NCBI GenBank assembly: GCA_030530215.1
Contig: JAUMVJ010000011.1
Location: forward strand, 1-60,234
Length of the DNA: 60,234 bases
Origin: Coriobacteriia bacterium
Lineage (GTDB): Bacteria; Actinomycetota; Coriobacteriia; Coriobacteriales; Eggerthellaceae
Reading direction: 5' to 3'
The notes beneath the pieces were generated by a model that saw only the letters and a program-made list of their open reading frames with translations, had not been told where the DNA came from and did not search any database. The position numbers and the translations under genes were made by a program. This document shows positions 35,659 to 45,178 of the stretch, one piece after another (the stretch's first letter is position 1; every line of letters starts with the position of its first letter).

Positions 35659-36459
35659 TTAGTCGATTTCATCGAAAGCAAAGCCATCGTCGGCATCGCC
35701 GTAGCCGGAAAGATCCTTAGCGGCAGCGGAAGGACGGAATGCCGCAGGGCTTGCGGTAGGCTCGGCAACAGGAGTGGTATAGGTTGCTGCAGCGGAGCTT
35801 GCGTCCCAGCGAGCAGCGGACTGAGCGGCGGACTCAGCCTCGACGGAGTCGAGAGAGATACCGGTGGTTGCCTCGCCGCCAATCTCGGTCAGGCGCATGG
35901 TGCAGGTGCCGATGAACTCCTTGAGCATATCCTGATACTGTTCGCGGATAGCAGCGCGAGATTCGTTGAGCTCGTTGATGTGCTCGACGACCTTGCCCTT
36001 CTCGGCGTTGGCCTTGTCGAGAATGCGACGAGCCTCGTCCTCGGCGTTCTGGCGGGTGAGCTCAGCCTCGGCCTTGGCCTTGGAGATGACCTCGTCACCC
36101 GTCTTCTGAGCGGTGATAAGAGCGGCAGCAATGGCGGAAGACTCAGTGGTTTTCTCGGAAAGGCGAGCCTCAAGCTCGGCGATACGCTTGTCCTTCTCGG
36201 ACTCGGTGACCACAGTGGGCTTAGGCGCAGGCTTAGGAGCTGCGGCGGCAGGCTTCATGGCGACGGTGGGCTGAGCAGTTGCCTTCTCGGCGGCTGCGCG
36301 AGCCTCGGTGAGCTGCTTCTTGAGCGTCTCGATTTCCTTGTTCATGGAATCGATCTCGGAAGCGACACGCTCCAAGAAAACGTCTACTTCATCGACATCG
36401 TAGCCGCGACGCTCGATGTTGAAGCTCTGAGTTGCGATGTCGTTGGAAGTGATCGACAT
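35659..36459 (-). CDS. divIVA: DivIVA domain protein
   Basis: A 266-residue coiled-coil polar/septal organiser. The N terminus SITSNDIATQSFNIERRGYD is the membrane-curvature-binding DivIVA domain, followed by coiled coils around an Ala/Pro/Lys linker (about 75-95) and an acidic end. ATG at 36459 follows AGGGGG by 6 bases; the ATG at 36465 directly abuts it. In Actinobacteria it directs wall growth (Wag31 relatives). Confidence 0.94.
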   Translation of the reverse strand: MSITSNDIATQSFNIERRGYDVDEVDVFLERVASEIDSMNKEIETLKKQLTEARAAAEKATAQPTVAMKPAAAAPKPAPKPTVVTESEKDKRIAELEARLSEKTTESSAIAAALITAQKTGDEVISKAKAEAELTRQNAEDEARRILDKANAEKGKVVEHINELNESRAAIREQYQDMLKEFIGTCTMRLTEIGGEATTGISLDSVEAESAAQSAARWDASSAAATYTTPVAEPTASPAAFRPSAAAKDLSGYGDADDGFAFDEID

Positions 36460-36501
36460 GTACATCCCCCTAAAAGGTTGGCCTAAATTGCAAGGTAAGC
36501 G

Positions 36502-36756
36502 CTACAAAAGCGCAACGATTAGTCGTACTCCGAACTGTAGCACAAGCAGTGCCACTATTGGCGATATGTCCACCATTCCTCCAATAGGGGGAATGAAGCG
36601 CTTGAACAAGTCTAGGAAAGGGTCGCAGATCTTGCCGAGCGCCTCGTAAAGATCAAGCAGGAAGCCGCCCATATTCGGGAACCAGGACATCATCACGTAG
36701 ATGAAGATGACCATCGAATAGGCATTGGCAAGGTTGACGATGATTGCGGTGATCAT
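36502..36756 (-). CDS. YggT family membrane protein
   Basis: An 84-residue protein with two membrane helices and the family motif DPFLDLFKRFIPPIGGMVDISPIVA. YggT/SepG-like proteins sit beside sepF in dcw clusters and are linked to septum placement or membrane protein handling. Confidence 0.9.
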   Translation of the reverse strand: MITAIIVNLANAYSMVIFIYVMMSWFPNMGGFLLDLYEALGKICDPFLDLFKRFIPPIGGMVDISPIVALLVLQFGVRLIVALL

Positions 36757-36816
36757 GGGAATCCTCCTCGGGGCTTGCAGTTTGCCGCAGGAGCAAAAGC
36801 AAAACGCGAGACTGCG

Positions 36817-37677
36817 CTAGCGAATACCCTGCTGGTACAGGCTGCGCTTCTCGATGGCGGACAGGGCCTGGCCCTTGCAAAGGGCATAAACCTTCTCGTA
36901 AGGGCACTCAACCTGGGCTTCAAGCGCAGCGGCAACGCCGAACGAGAAATCGAGCAGGCGCTTGGCCAGGGATTCATCGGTGGCGCGCAAGTCCAGCACA
37001 ACCGCGTTGCCCTGCCTCAAGAAGGCCGCAACATCCGAAACATCCTTGTAGGCGTGGGGCCTAACCACCTTCAACTCACGACGAGCAGGGTCGCTTGCGG
37101 GCGCCTGCGTCGTGGGCCTGAACAAGCCGTTCAAACCTTCGGAACCCAGAGGCTCGCGCGTATCGGAGGTGGAGAGGGCCTCGGTCACGCCGCTGGCTGT
37201 ACTGCTCGCATCCTGAGATGCGGCTGCGTCCTTCGACTCGCGCTTAGGAGCCCAATCGGGCGTCGAACCGCCGTAGATATGGGGCTGACGATAGGTAGTG
37301 GTCGCACTTGTTGCCGTTGCGGGCTCGGCCGCAGGAGCGGAGTAAGCCGGATTAGCGGCACCGGCGAAGCTGCGCTCGTGGGCCTTGGCCTCGCGAGCTC
37401 GGTCGGCCGCTGCCACGCCCAAAGACGAGGCACTTGCGGAAGCTTCCTCCATGGTAACCAGCTTGGGGTAGCGGATTGCCTCGGTACGACCCGAATTGAC
37501 ATCGGAATACGCATCGCCGTAGCGAGATTCGTCGTAGCCGTTGGGGCCGTAATCGTCGCTGTAAGCGTCGTCATAGTAATCGTCGTAGGGCTGATCTTGG
37601 TAGCCGCCACGATTCTGACCGATGTTGAAGCGATCTTTCAAATCGCCAAGGATATTGCCCGGTTGAGGGAATTCCAT
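36817..37677 (-). CDS. sepF: Cell division protein SepF
   Basis: A 286-residue FtsZ membrane anchor. The C-terminal SepF domain (about 200-282) reads LKVVRPHAYKDVSDVAAFLR, NAVVLDLRATDESLAKRLLDF. The N terminus could be the membrane-binding helix; between lies a Tyr/Asp-rich then Ala/Ser/Thr-rich linker of about 150 residues, longer than usual. Needed where FtsA is absent, as in this cluster. Confidence 0.94.
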   Translation of the reverse strand: MEFPQPGNILGDLKDRFNIGQNRGGYQDQPYDDYYDDAYSDDYGPNGYDESRYGDAYSDVNSGRTEAIRYPKLVTMEEASASASSLGVAAADRAREAKAHERSFAGAANPAYSAPAAEPATATSATTTYRQPHIYGGSTPDWAPKRESKDAAASQDASSTASGVTEALSTSDTREPLGSEGLNGLFRPTTQAPASDPARRELKVVRPHAYKDVSDVAAFLRQGNAVVLDLRATDESLAKRLLDFSFGVAAALEAQVECPYEKVYALCKGQALSAIEKRSLYQQGIR

Positions 37678-37722
37678 TAACGAAGTCCTTTCGTTGTAAT
37701 ACGGAAACGATGTTGCTAGGAA

Positions 37723-38415
37723 TTATTCGAAAGCCTCATCGAAGATGGCTCGACCGACGCGAACAATCGTAGAGCCATAGTGTACGGCACGAGGCCAATC
37801 TTCGCTCATCCCCATCGAAAGTTCAGACAAAGAAATGTCCCAGCCGTTCTCGCTTATGAAGGCGGTCAATTGGTCGCGCAGGGAGGAAAGACCACCGAAG
37901 GTTTCCTCGATAGCATCGGCATCCGCACGTGGCGCCATCGTCATCAGGCCCTTGAGCTCGATGTTGTCGAGAGCCGCGCAAGCGCGAACAACCTGGGGCA
38001 TCTGCTCGGCGGAAAAACCGCTCTTGCTTTCCTCGCCCGAGACGTTCACCTCGACCAAGATGGCCTGACGAACGCCCTTGGCCTTTGCCGCGGCGTCGAT
38101 CTTGGCAAGATGCTCGAGCTTGCACACCGAATGGATAAGGTCGGCCACGCCAACGATGTCTTTGATGCGGCGCGATTGAATGTTGCCGATGAAGTGCCAG
38201 TGCTCATCGGGGAACGCAGCCTGCTTGCGCACCAGCTCGTCGGGGCGGTTCTCGCCAAATGCGTGGGCGCCGGCCGAGATGGCGTTCTCCACCTCGTCCA
38301 CATCGACGGTCTTGGAAACGGCGAGCAGAAGCACGTCCTCGGGCGAGCGGCCCGCAGATGCGCACTCTTCGTCAAGCTGCGCGCGAACGCGCTGGTAACG
38401 AGTTGCGGTACTCAT
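37723..38415 (-). CDS. yggS: YggS family PLP-binding protein
   Basis: A 230-residue PLP homeostasis protein; LLAVSKT carries the PLP lysine, with FGENRPDE, WHFIGNIQSRR and LSMGMSEDW as other marks. AAAGGAGG 9 bases upstream lies in the end of pgeF, which stops 3 bases before. Confidence 0.93.
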   Translation of the reverse strand: MSTATRYQRVRAQLDEECASAGRSPEDVLLLAVSKTVDVDEVENAISAGAHAFGENRPDELVRKQAAFPDEHWHFIGNIQSRRIKDIVGVADLIHSVCKLEHLAKIDAAAKAKGVRQAILVEVNVSGEESKSGFSAEQMPQVVRACAALDNIELKGLMTMAPRADADAIEETFGGLSSLRDQLTAFISENGWDISLSELSMGMSEDWPRAVHYGSTIVRVGRAIFDEAFE

Positions 38416-38418
38416 CGC

Positions 38419-39306
38419 TTATGCCTCCTTTAAGGCTCTACGGCAGGCAAAGGCGCCATGGCGACCGCACACGCCGCCCTGCCCGCGATAGGAAAAGAAA
38501 TCTTCATTGTTGCAAACGGTGCATATCCCCAGACTGGCGATACGCTCAGGTTTGATGCCAGCCCGCTCAAGCTGAACCTTCAGCGCACGGGAAAGCTCGA
38601 CATGACACGCATCCACGCTGCATGTGCTGCCGAACTTGCGCACGAACTCGTCGTGAATCTCGGCGCTCGTCTCGAAGCACTCCCCCATGATGTGGGGGCC
38701 GATGTAGACATTGATGCTTGCAAGCACGCACGCAGCCGAGCAGCCGAGCTTAACTGCGGCGCTTGCCGCCAGACCCTCAACAGCACGGACGCTGATTTGG
38801 TTGTCGACACCGCGCCATCCGGCATGGATGACCGAGAAGGCACCGCTCGGCGCAACCGCGATCACAGGGACGCAGTCCGCGAAGTTAAGCTGAGCTGCGA
38901 CATTTTCGCATTCCACGGAAACGGCATCGTACTCAAGGGCGCCCGCATCACGCTCGGCATACGCAAGAAGCTGCGTAGCCTGCTCGGGGTTTTCGATATT
39001 TAGCACCTCGCGGCCATGAACCTGAACAGGAACGATGCAGGGGACGTCGGCAAATCCAAGCGCATCGGAAAGGATTCGGCGGTTTTCCAAGACCTGAGCC
39101 AAATCATCGTTAACGTGCGAGCCCAGATTGAGCGATTCGTAAGGCCCCGCGCTCACCCCACCATGACGCTTGGTAAAGGCTATCCGCACACCCGTAGTCT
39201 CGAAAAGAGCCTCGTCGGTATAGGCCGAAATGGACGCAAAACGACCCTCGCTCAACCTAGGCAAAGGCAGTTCGAGGGCCGTGTTGGATGTTCTTGGGAG
39301 CTCCAA
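38419..39306 (-). CDS. pgeF: YfiH/PgeF family (laccase-domain) protein
   Basis: A 295-residue Cu-oxidase-4 domain protein. The zinc ligands appear in VPVQVHGREV, NFADCVPVIAV and VIHAGWRGVDN. Family members hydrolyse wrongly made UDP-MurNAc-L-Ser or act on purine nucleosides; the setting next to ftsZ and mur genes fits the peptidoglycan-editing role. Starts 11 bases after ftsZ. Confidence 0.9.
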   Translation of the reverse strand: MELPRTSNTALELPLPRLSEGRFASISAYTDEALFETTGVRIAFTKRHGGVSAGPYESLNLGSHVNDDLAQVLENRRILSDALGFADVPCIVPVQVHGREVLNIENPEQATQLLAYAERDAGALEYDAVSVECENVAAQLNFADCVPVIAVAPSGAFSVIHAGWRGVDNQISVRAVEGLAASAAVKLGCSAACVLASINVYIGPHIMGECFETSAEIHDEFVRKFGSTCSVDACHVELSRALKVQLERAGIKPERIASLGICTVCNNEDFFSYRGQGGVCGRHGAFACRRALKEA

Positions 39307-39317
39307 GGAACCAAGCC

Positions 39318-40424
39318 TTACTGGCGACGAAGGAAATCAGGGATGTAATCCTCGTCAGCGAAGCGAGGGGTCGTGCCGTAGGAAGGCTGTGCGGTGGTCT
39401 GAGCAACTGGACGCTGCTGCGTAGCGGGGCGTGCCTGCTGGCGCGTGAAATCCATAGCGGACTGGTTGGTGTTGGCCTTGAAGCCGGTGGCGATGACCGT
39501 GATGCGGATAGCGTCGCCCATGGACTCGTCGACGATCTGACCGTAGATGATGTTGGCATTCTCGTCGGCAACAGCCTCGACAACACGGGCAGCCTCGTCA
39601 ACCTCGGACAGAGCGAGGTCGGGGCCACCGGCGATGGAGAACAGGATGCGCGAAGCACCGGCGATGGAGGACTCCAAGAGGTTGGAGTTGATGGCCTGCT
39701 GCGCAGCATCGAGCGCACGGGACTCGCCGGAGGAGATGCCAATGCCCATCATTGCGGTGCCGGCGTCCTTCATGACCGTGCGGATGTCTGCAAAGTCGAG
39801 GTTGATGAGACCGGGGATGGTGATGAGGTCGGTAACGCCCTGGATGCCCTGACGAAGCGTATCGTCGGCAATGCGGAAGGCATCGAGCATGGAAGTCTTC
39901 TTATCAACGATCTCGAGCAAACGGTCGTTGGGGATGACGATGAGCGTGTCGACGTTCTGGGCCAGGAAATCAATGCCCTGCTCGGCCTGGTTGCGACGAA
40001 GGCGACCCTCGAAGCTGAAGGGCTTGGTCACGATGCCGACGGTCAGCGCGCCGATTTCCTCACGCGCGATCTGAGCAACGATGGGAGCAGCGCCGGTACC
40101 GGTGCCACCGCCTTCACCTGCGGTAACGAAAACCATGTCGGCGTCGGCCAGGGCCTCGCGAATTTCTGCGCGGGACTCCTCTGCAGCCTGGCAACCGACT
40201 TCGGGGTTTGCGCCGGCGCCAAGGCCGCGCGTGATTTCCTCGCCGATGTGGATGGTCTGATCGGCCTGGGAAAGAAGCAGGGCCTGACGATCGGTGTTGA
40301 CGGCGATGAACTGAACGCCCTGGATGCCGGCCTCGACCATTCGATTGACAGCGTTGGTACCGCCACCGCCGACACCCACTACCTTGATGACTGCAAGGTT
40401 GTCGTTACCAAGAATCTGTTGCAT
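39318..40424 (-). CDS. ftsZ: Cell division protein FtsZ
   Basis: A 368-residue tubulin-like GTPase. [16 protein letters not shown], the tubulin signature GGGTGTG (105-111), NTDRQAL and the T7 loop [11 protein letters not shown] are intact; the C-terminal tail [12 protein letters not shown] is the peptide that binds SepF and other partners. Has its own promoter at 40501-40528. Confidence 0.98.
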   Translation of the reverse strand: MQQILGNDNLAVIKVVGVGGGGTNAVNRMVEAGIQGVQFIAVNTDRQALLLSQADQTIHIGEEITRGLGAGANPEVGCQAAEESRAEIREALADADMVFVTAGEGGGTGTGAAPIVAQIAREEIGALTVGIVTKPFSFEGRLRRNQAEQGIDFLAQNVDTLIVIPNDRLLEIVDKKTSMLDAFRIADDTLRQGIQGVTDLITIPGLINLDFADIRTVMKDAGTAMMGIGISSGESRALDAAQQAINSNLLESSIAGASRILFSIAGGPDLALSEVDEAARVVEAVADENANIIYGQIVDESMGDAIRITVIATGFKANTNQSAMDFTRQQARPATQQRPVAQTTAQPSYGTTPRFADEDYIPDFLRRQ

Positions 40425-40500
40425 GTTTTCCCGCTTCCGTGATTTATTGCTACGTTTGGGTTATATCGTATTCAAATGTAACTTCGAATATATTTCATTC

Positions 40501-40528
40501 ATTGTACACGAGGCGAAAATCTTGTAAA
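40501..40528 (-). promoter_or_regulatory. ftsZ promoter
   Basis: On the minus strand TTTACA (40523-40528), a 16-base spacer and TACAAT (40501-40506), each one base off consensus. Start of transcription would be near 40494, giving a leader of about 70 bases. Confidence 0.6.
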
Positions 40529-40562
40529 AGACTTATACGCCTGCGGAAAGGCGCCGATGGCG

Positions 40563-41702
40563 CTACGAATCAGACGATTCATCGGACGATTTATCCTGCG
40601 AAAGCGAGCGCCAGATAGGGTTGCTCGGCGTTCTCACGTTGATGTAGGAGATCTTGCCTTCGTGTTCTTTAAGAAGCTCTAGGCACACGCGTTCCTTGTC
40701 GCGGATGCTCGTGTCGTCGCCAAAGGCCACCTCAACACCGTTATCGAGCACCAAGGTTGTGCTCTCGGCGCTTGCGGCGGACACGTACTTAACCTGTTCG
40801 GCTAACTCGGTGGTCATGCCGGCAACGATGCCCAGCGCGTTCTTGATGTTGGTGTCGGTGCAGGATGCACCTGCCTCGGGCTTGGAGCCCAAAGGCACGT
40901 CGGAAATCTTAAGCGCCGCCTTCGAGTCGTCGTAGAGTTGTTTAAGCGCGGCATTCTGATTTGCTTGCTTCTTTGTAGGAACCTGGGTAAGCCACACGCC
41001 GTCCTCGGAGAGGGCCCAAGTCTCGACCGTGGCATTCTCGTCAACCGTCACGTCGACGACCGCAGTGATGCTGCGTTCCTCGATTTTAAGGTTGAGTGTA
41101 TCGGGGGGAATGCGCTCGACCGTCGCGTTCAAAACCCACGGGTTGGACTTCAAGCGCTCCTCGATTCCCGCGGAGTCAACGTTGAAAAGCGTCGTCTTCG
41201 AGGGGACCTGTGCCAGCTCGGTAAGCTCCTCGTTGGTAAGGTGGCTTGTCCCCGAGACGGTGAGCTTGGTGACGGGCATTATGTTGGCGTTGTAGGCAAC
41301 GGCAAAGCCAACGGCGCCCAAAACCACCAAAACAACCAGCGTAATGAATATACGGACGATCCAAGGATTGCCACCACGACGCTGCGCAGGCATGGAGCCA
41401 AGCTCGGAAACGCCCACCGTGCGCAGGTTCGAACCCCCGCGCGCACGCTGAGACCCACGCGCCGTCTGGCCCTGGGCGCCGACATGCGCGCCGCTTCGCC
41501 CGCCCGACAGATGCGGGGTGTTGCTGCGGCGCGGAGAGCCCGATGCGCCCATAGAAGCGCCTCGAGCAGACATCGGTTGCCTTGAGCGAACCGAGCGATT
41601 CGATGAAGGACGGCCCTTTGCGGCATGGGAACGGGCAGAAGAGCCGCTGCGCGAGGACCTAGAAGCCGAGGAAGCGGAGCTCCGTCGTGAGTTCGATGCC
41701 AT
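40563..41702 (-). CDS. ftsQ: Cell division protein FtsQ
   Basis: A 379-residue divisome protein: a Ser/Arg/Gly-rich cytoplasmic tail of 110 residues, one membrane helix (about 114-138), then the POTRA domain (VTKLTVSGTSHLTNEELTEL) and the FtsQ domain (WVLNATVERIPPDTLNLKIEE). The start overlaps murB by 44 bases; GAGGTGAAG precedes the ATG. A GCGCC-GAT-GGCGC hairpin covers the stop codon. Confidence 0.92.
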   Translation of the reverse strand: MASNSRRSSASSASRSSRSGSSARSHAAKGRPSSNRSVRSRQPMSARGASMGASGSPRRSNTPHLSGGRSGAHVGAQGQTARGSQRARGGSNLRTVGVSELGSMPAQRRGGNPWIVRIFITLVVLVVLGAVGFAVAYNANIMPVTKLTVSGTSHLTNEELTELAQVPSKTTLFNVDSAGIEERLKSNPWVLNATVERIPPDTLNLKIEERSITAVVDVTVDENATVETWALSEDGVWLTQVPTKKQANQNAALKQLYDDSKAALKISDVPLGSKPEAGASCTDTNIKNALGIVAGMTTELAEQVKYVSAASAESTTLVLDNGVEVAFGDDTSIRDKERVCLELLKEHEGKISYINVRTPSNPIWRSLSQDKSSDESSDS

Positions 41703-42579
41703 AAGACTTCTTCACCTCGCTTCGTGCCAAATCGATAAGGGCAACTACGTCGGCAGCTGTAGCCGAACCAGTATTAACAATGAAATTTGCATGCTTGCTG
41801 GAGATTTGAGCGCCGCCATGAACGCGGCCCTTCAAACCTGCCCCCTCAATCAAGGCCCCGGCGGAATGTCCGTCCGGGTTGCGAAAAACACTTCCGCAAG
41901 AGGGCATGTCGAGCGGTTGCGTCTCGCGGCGACGATCAAGAAGGGAGCGCATGCGGCCTTCGATGTTACCCGATAAGGCGGGCTCGAGCTGCAATTCGCA
42001 CTCCACGATCATCTCGTCGGGTGCAAAGCTCGTTTTGCGCGCCTGCCAATCGATGTCGGAGGCCAAATAACGCATCAGACCCTGGCCGGCCTTGTAGGTG
42101 GTCACCGAGACCACTCTTTTACCGATCCAGTCGTCCTTGGTGCCGGCGTTCATGCGCACGGCGCCGCCGGCCGTTCCCGGCGTGCCCACGGCAAACTCCA
42201 TGCCGGAATAACCCCGATGGAAGGTCTCCTGCACCAGGCGCGACAGGATAGTGCCTGCGCCCACGATAACGCGGTTAGTTTCCTCGTCGAAGGTCCAGCT
42301 GCGAAACTCGCCCGCAAGCACCACGACCACACCGTCGAAGCCCGCATCGGACACAAGGAGGTTGGATCCTTTGCCGGCGGGGAACCACTCAAGCCCCTCG
42401 CGCTGGCAGATGTCCAGCACGCGGCCGAGCGCCGCCAGGTCGAAGACCTCGACGAACGCACGAACAGCACCACCTATGCGATAGGTGGTGTGCTTGCTCA
42501 TCAGTTCATTAAGGCGCACTTCCCCTTTGAAGTCGTCATCAAAGGCAAGAAGGGCCAAGTCGGACGCATGACGAGCCAT
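41659..42579 (-). CDS. murB: UDP-N-acetylenolpyruvoylglucosamine reductase
   Basis: A 306-residue FAD enzyme completing UDP-MurNAc. HTTYRIGG, FPAGKGSNLLVSD, GMEFAVGTPGTAGGAVRMNAG and SCGSVFRNP (proton-donating Ser) are present. ATG at 42579 is preferred to the GTG at 42597, which would overlap murC by 14 bases. Confidence 0.95.
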   Translation of the reverse strand: MARHASDLALLAFDDDFKGEVRLNELMSKHTTYRIGGAVRAFVEVFDLAALGRVLDICQREGLEWFPAGKGSNLLVSDAGFDGVVVVLAGEFRSWTFDEETNRVIVGAGTILSRLVQETFHRGYSGMEFAVGTPGTAGGAVRMNAGTKDDWIGKRVVSVTTYKAGQGLMRYLASDIDWQARKTSFAPDEMIVECELQLEPALSGNIEGRMRSLLDRRRETQPLDMPSCGSVFRNPDGHSAGALIEGAGLKGRVHGGAQISSKHANFIVNTGSATAADVVALIDLARSEVKKSYGIELTTELRFLGF

Positions 42580-42583
42580 ACCC

Positions 42584-43993
42584 TTAGGCCTCGGCACGTT
42601 CTTTTAGCGCCTGCAAAACCTCGGGGCCGATAGCCGTAACGTCGCCGGCGCCCATGGTAAGAAGAAGATCACCCGCGGCGAGCTTGGACACCAAATAGGG
42701 AACGACCTCCTGGCGACGCTCGACGTAGCGCGTGTCGGCGGGGTGGCCTGCATGATCAAGCACAACCTGCATGAAGGTAGCGCCGTTAACTCCGGGAACA
42801 GGCATTTCGCCCGCTGGGTAGACGTCCATGAAAGTAACCGTGTCGGCGTCGTCGAAGGCAGAGGCGAACTCATCTTTAAGGACCTCGGTGAAAAGCTTCA
42901 CGCGCGAATAGCGATGCGGCTGGAAAACGATATGAACCCGCTTGAAATCGAGCGCTTTAGCGGCGGCCAAAGTCGCGGCGATCTCGGTGGGGTGATGGCC
43001 GTAGTCGTCGACGATGGTGATACCGTCGACCTCACCCACCAAATCGAATCGGCGGCGCACTCCGGCAAAACCAGACAGAGCATTGGCGGCCTTTTGTGGA
43101 TCGAAGCCCTCGCGCCACAGCAAAGTGATAACGCCCGCTGCATTAAGGGCGTTGTGGCGGCCGGGATTCTGCTTGACGCCCGCATGAACCAGGGTGCCGT
43201 CCGGCAGGCGAAGATCAAAAGAGGTAGAAACGCCGTGGCTCGCGTAATTGGAGAGCGCAGCATCGCAGGCCTCGCCGAAACCGTAGGTCGTAACCTTGCG
43301 GCCGGTCTTGGCTGCCACCTCAACCAGCGCGACATCATCGCCGCATACAACGCAGTTGCCCTCTTCGGGAATAGAGGCCATAAACTCCTCGAACAGGGAG
43401 TAGATTTCGGTCAGGCCACTGTAATGGTCAAGATGGTCGGCCTCGATATTGGTAACCAGCACGGAAGCGGGACTTAGATACGTGAAAGACTTATCGGACT
43501 CGTCGGCCTCAACCACGTAGTACTCGCCCTCGCCACGATGCGCGTTGGAACCATAGGCGCGCACAATGCCACCGATCAGGAAGGTGGGGTCGTCGCCCAA
43601 GGCGTCGAGCGTCGAAGCGAGCATAGACGACGTGGTGGTTTTGCCATGAGTGCCGGCAACGGCAAGCGTCTGAAGGCCGCGCCCCAGGTAGGCAAGCATC
43701 ATCGCGCGATGCCAGATCGGAATACCCGCTTCTTTAGCCGCAACGAGCTCGGGGTTGTTTTCAAGGATAGCAGTGGAAACAACCACGATATCAGGCTTAA
43801 CAGCTTCGATGTTTTCGGCCTTCTGCCCGATGAAAACCGTGACGCCCGCCGCGCCGAGCTGCTTGGTGTAGCTGCTTTGACGCAGGTCGGACCCGCTTAC
43901 CCGGTAGCCTTGTTCGGCAGCAACGTGAGCAATGCCGCTCATGCCGACGCCGCCAACGCCGATGAAATGTATCTTACGAATGCTCTCTTGCAT
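42584..43993 (-). CDS. murC: UDP-N-acetylmuramate--L-alanine ligase
   Basis: A 469-residue Mur ligase adding the first amino acid of the stem peptide. HFIGVGGVGMSGIA, P-loop AVAGTHGKTTTSS, EADESD, DYGHHPTEIAATL and FQPHRYSR are present. ATG at 43993 follows AAGGAC by 8 bases. Upstream, GTACGG/CCGTAC (44016-44034) forms a small hairpin in the 84-base gap from murG. Confidence 0.96.
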   Translation of the reverse strand: MQESIRKIHFIGVGGVGMSGIAHVAAEQGYRVSGSDLRQSSYTKQLGAAGVTVFIGQKAENIEAVKPDIVVVSTAILENNPELVAAKEAGIPIWHRAMMLAYLGRGLQTLAVAGTHGKTTTSSMLASTLDALGDDPTFLIGGIVRAYGSNAHRGEGEYYVVEADESDKSFTYLSPASVLVTNIEADHLDHYSGLTEIYSLFEEFMASIPEEGNCVVCGDDVALVEVAAKTGRKVTTYGFGEACDAALSNYASHGVSTSFDLRLPDGTLVHAGVKQNPGRHNALNAAGVITLLWREGFDPQKAANALSGFAGVRRRFDLVGEVDGITIVDDYGHHPTEIAATLAAAKALDFKRVHIVFQPHRYSRVKLFTEVLKDEFASAFDDADTVTFMDVYPAGEMPVPGVNGATFMQVVLDHAGHPADTRYVERRQEVVPYLVSKLAAGDLLLTMGAGDVTAIGPEVLQALKERAEA

Positions 43994-44080
43994 CACAAAA
44001 GTCCTTTTTAAAGAAGTACGGTCTTCGTCCGTACGCAGGTCTATTCAGATTCGATTCAAAGCCTAATCCTAGCGCAGCAT

Positions 44081-45178
44081 TCAGCGCTTGGCCGCATTGG
44101 TCACAACATCTGCCAATTTGCGCGCCGCGTCGCCGGTCTCGAAGCCTGCGGCCGCACGCGACATGGCGGCGCGCGTTTCCTTGTTCTCGATCAGATCGAT
44201 CAAGCCGTCGGCAAAGAACTTATCCTCGACGTCCTTGTCGGCAACCATCCATGCGGCACCCGCCGCCACATAGGAGCGTGCGTTGGTGGTTTGATGGTCT
44301 TCCGTTGCGTAGGGGAAAGGAATTAAGATGGCAGGAATGCAGCGCGCCGAAATCTCGGCAAGCGAGGTAGCACCCGCGCGGGACACAACCAAATCGGCCG
44401 CAGCCATGGTCTCGCCCATGCGATTCTGATACCCCATAACCTGCCAGCGCTTGGCTTCCTCGGGCGTCAGGGACAAATCGGCAAGTACCGTGTCGAGTTC
44501 CTTAGGGCCCGTGATGTGGACAATGTACAGATCGGGAATGGCAAGAAGGCGATCCTTAAGATTGCAAAGCGCGGTATTGATGTGGCGCGCCCCCAGGGAG
44601 CCGCCGAACACCAGGAGCATGCGTGCATCCTCGGGAATGCCAAGCATCTGGCGACCCTGCTCGCGAGTCGAGTCGAACACCGACGCGCGCACGGGATTAC
44701 CCGTAACGACGAGCTTCGATTTGTCCGCCACCGCGCTACCCGCTACGTCGTAGGTCAGAGCAACCGCTGCCGCCTTCTTCGAAAGCTCACGGTTGGCCAT
44801 GCCCATGACGGAATTCTGCTCGTGCACGACAACCGGTATCCCCAGTTTCTCGGCGGCATATCCAACCGGGATGCACACGTAGCCGCCGAAACAAACTACG
44901 ACGTCAGCCTCGATCTCGCGCAACCAATCTTTTGCCAAGCCGCTTGAACGAAGGATCTTGAACGTGCCTTTGACGAGCGTCAAAGGATGCCGGCGATCGA
45001 ATCCGCTTGCCTCGAAAGCCTTGAAGGGAATGCCTGCCGCGGGAACCAGGCGAGACTCAACGCCATACGGGGTACCCGCAAAGAACACCTCGTGCCCTTG
45101 TGATTCGAGCACCTCGGCCAAAGCGAGGGCGGGGTTGATATGGCCAGCGGTTCCGCCGCCTGATAGGACTACTTTCAT
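44081..45178 (-). CDS. murG: UDP-GlcNAc:lipid I GlcNAc transferase
   Basis: A 365-residue GT28 glycosyltransferase making lipid II. The N-terminal GGGTAGHINPALALAE, HEQNSVMGMANR and GGSLGARHIN plus SRAGATSLAEI are family marks. The start overlaps ftsW by ATGA. Confidence 0.96.
   Translation of the reverse strand: MKVVLSGGGTAGHINPALALAEVLESQGHEVFFAGTPYGVESRLVPAAGIPFKAFEASGFDRRHPLTLVKGTFKILRSSGLAKDWLREIEADVVVCFGGYVCIPVGYAAEKLGIPVVVHEQNSVMGMANRELSKKAAAVALTYDVAGSAVADKSKLVVTGNPVRASVFDSTREQGRQMLGIPEDARMLLVFGGSLGARHINTALCNLKDRLLAIPDLYIVHITGPKELDTVLADLSLTPEEAKRWQVMGYQNRMGETMAAADLVVSRAGATSLAEISARCIPAILIPFPYATEDHQTTNARSYVAAGAAWMVADKDVEDKFFADGLIDLIENKETRAAMSRAAAGFETGDAARKLADVVTNAAKR

Noticed and set aside
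41420..41440. tRNA T-arm-like GGTTCGAACC
   Set aside because: It lies inside ftsQ coding sequence and no acceptor, D or anticodon stems surround it.
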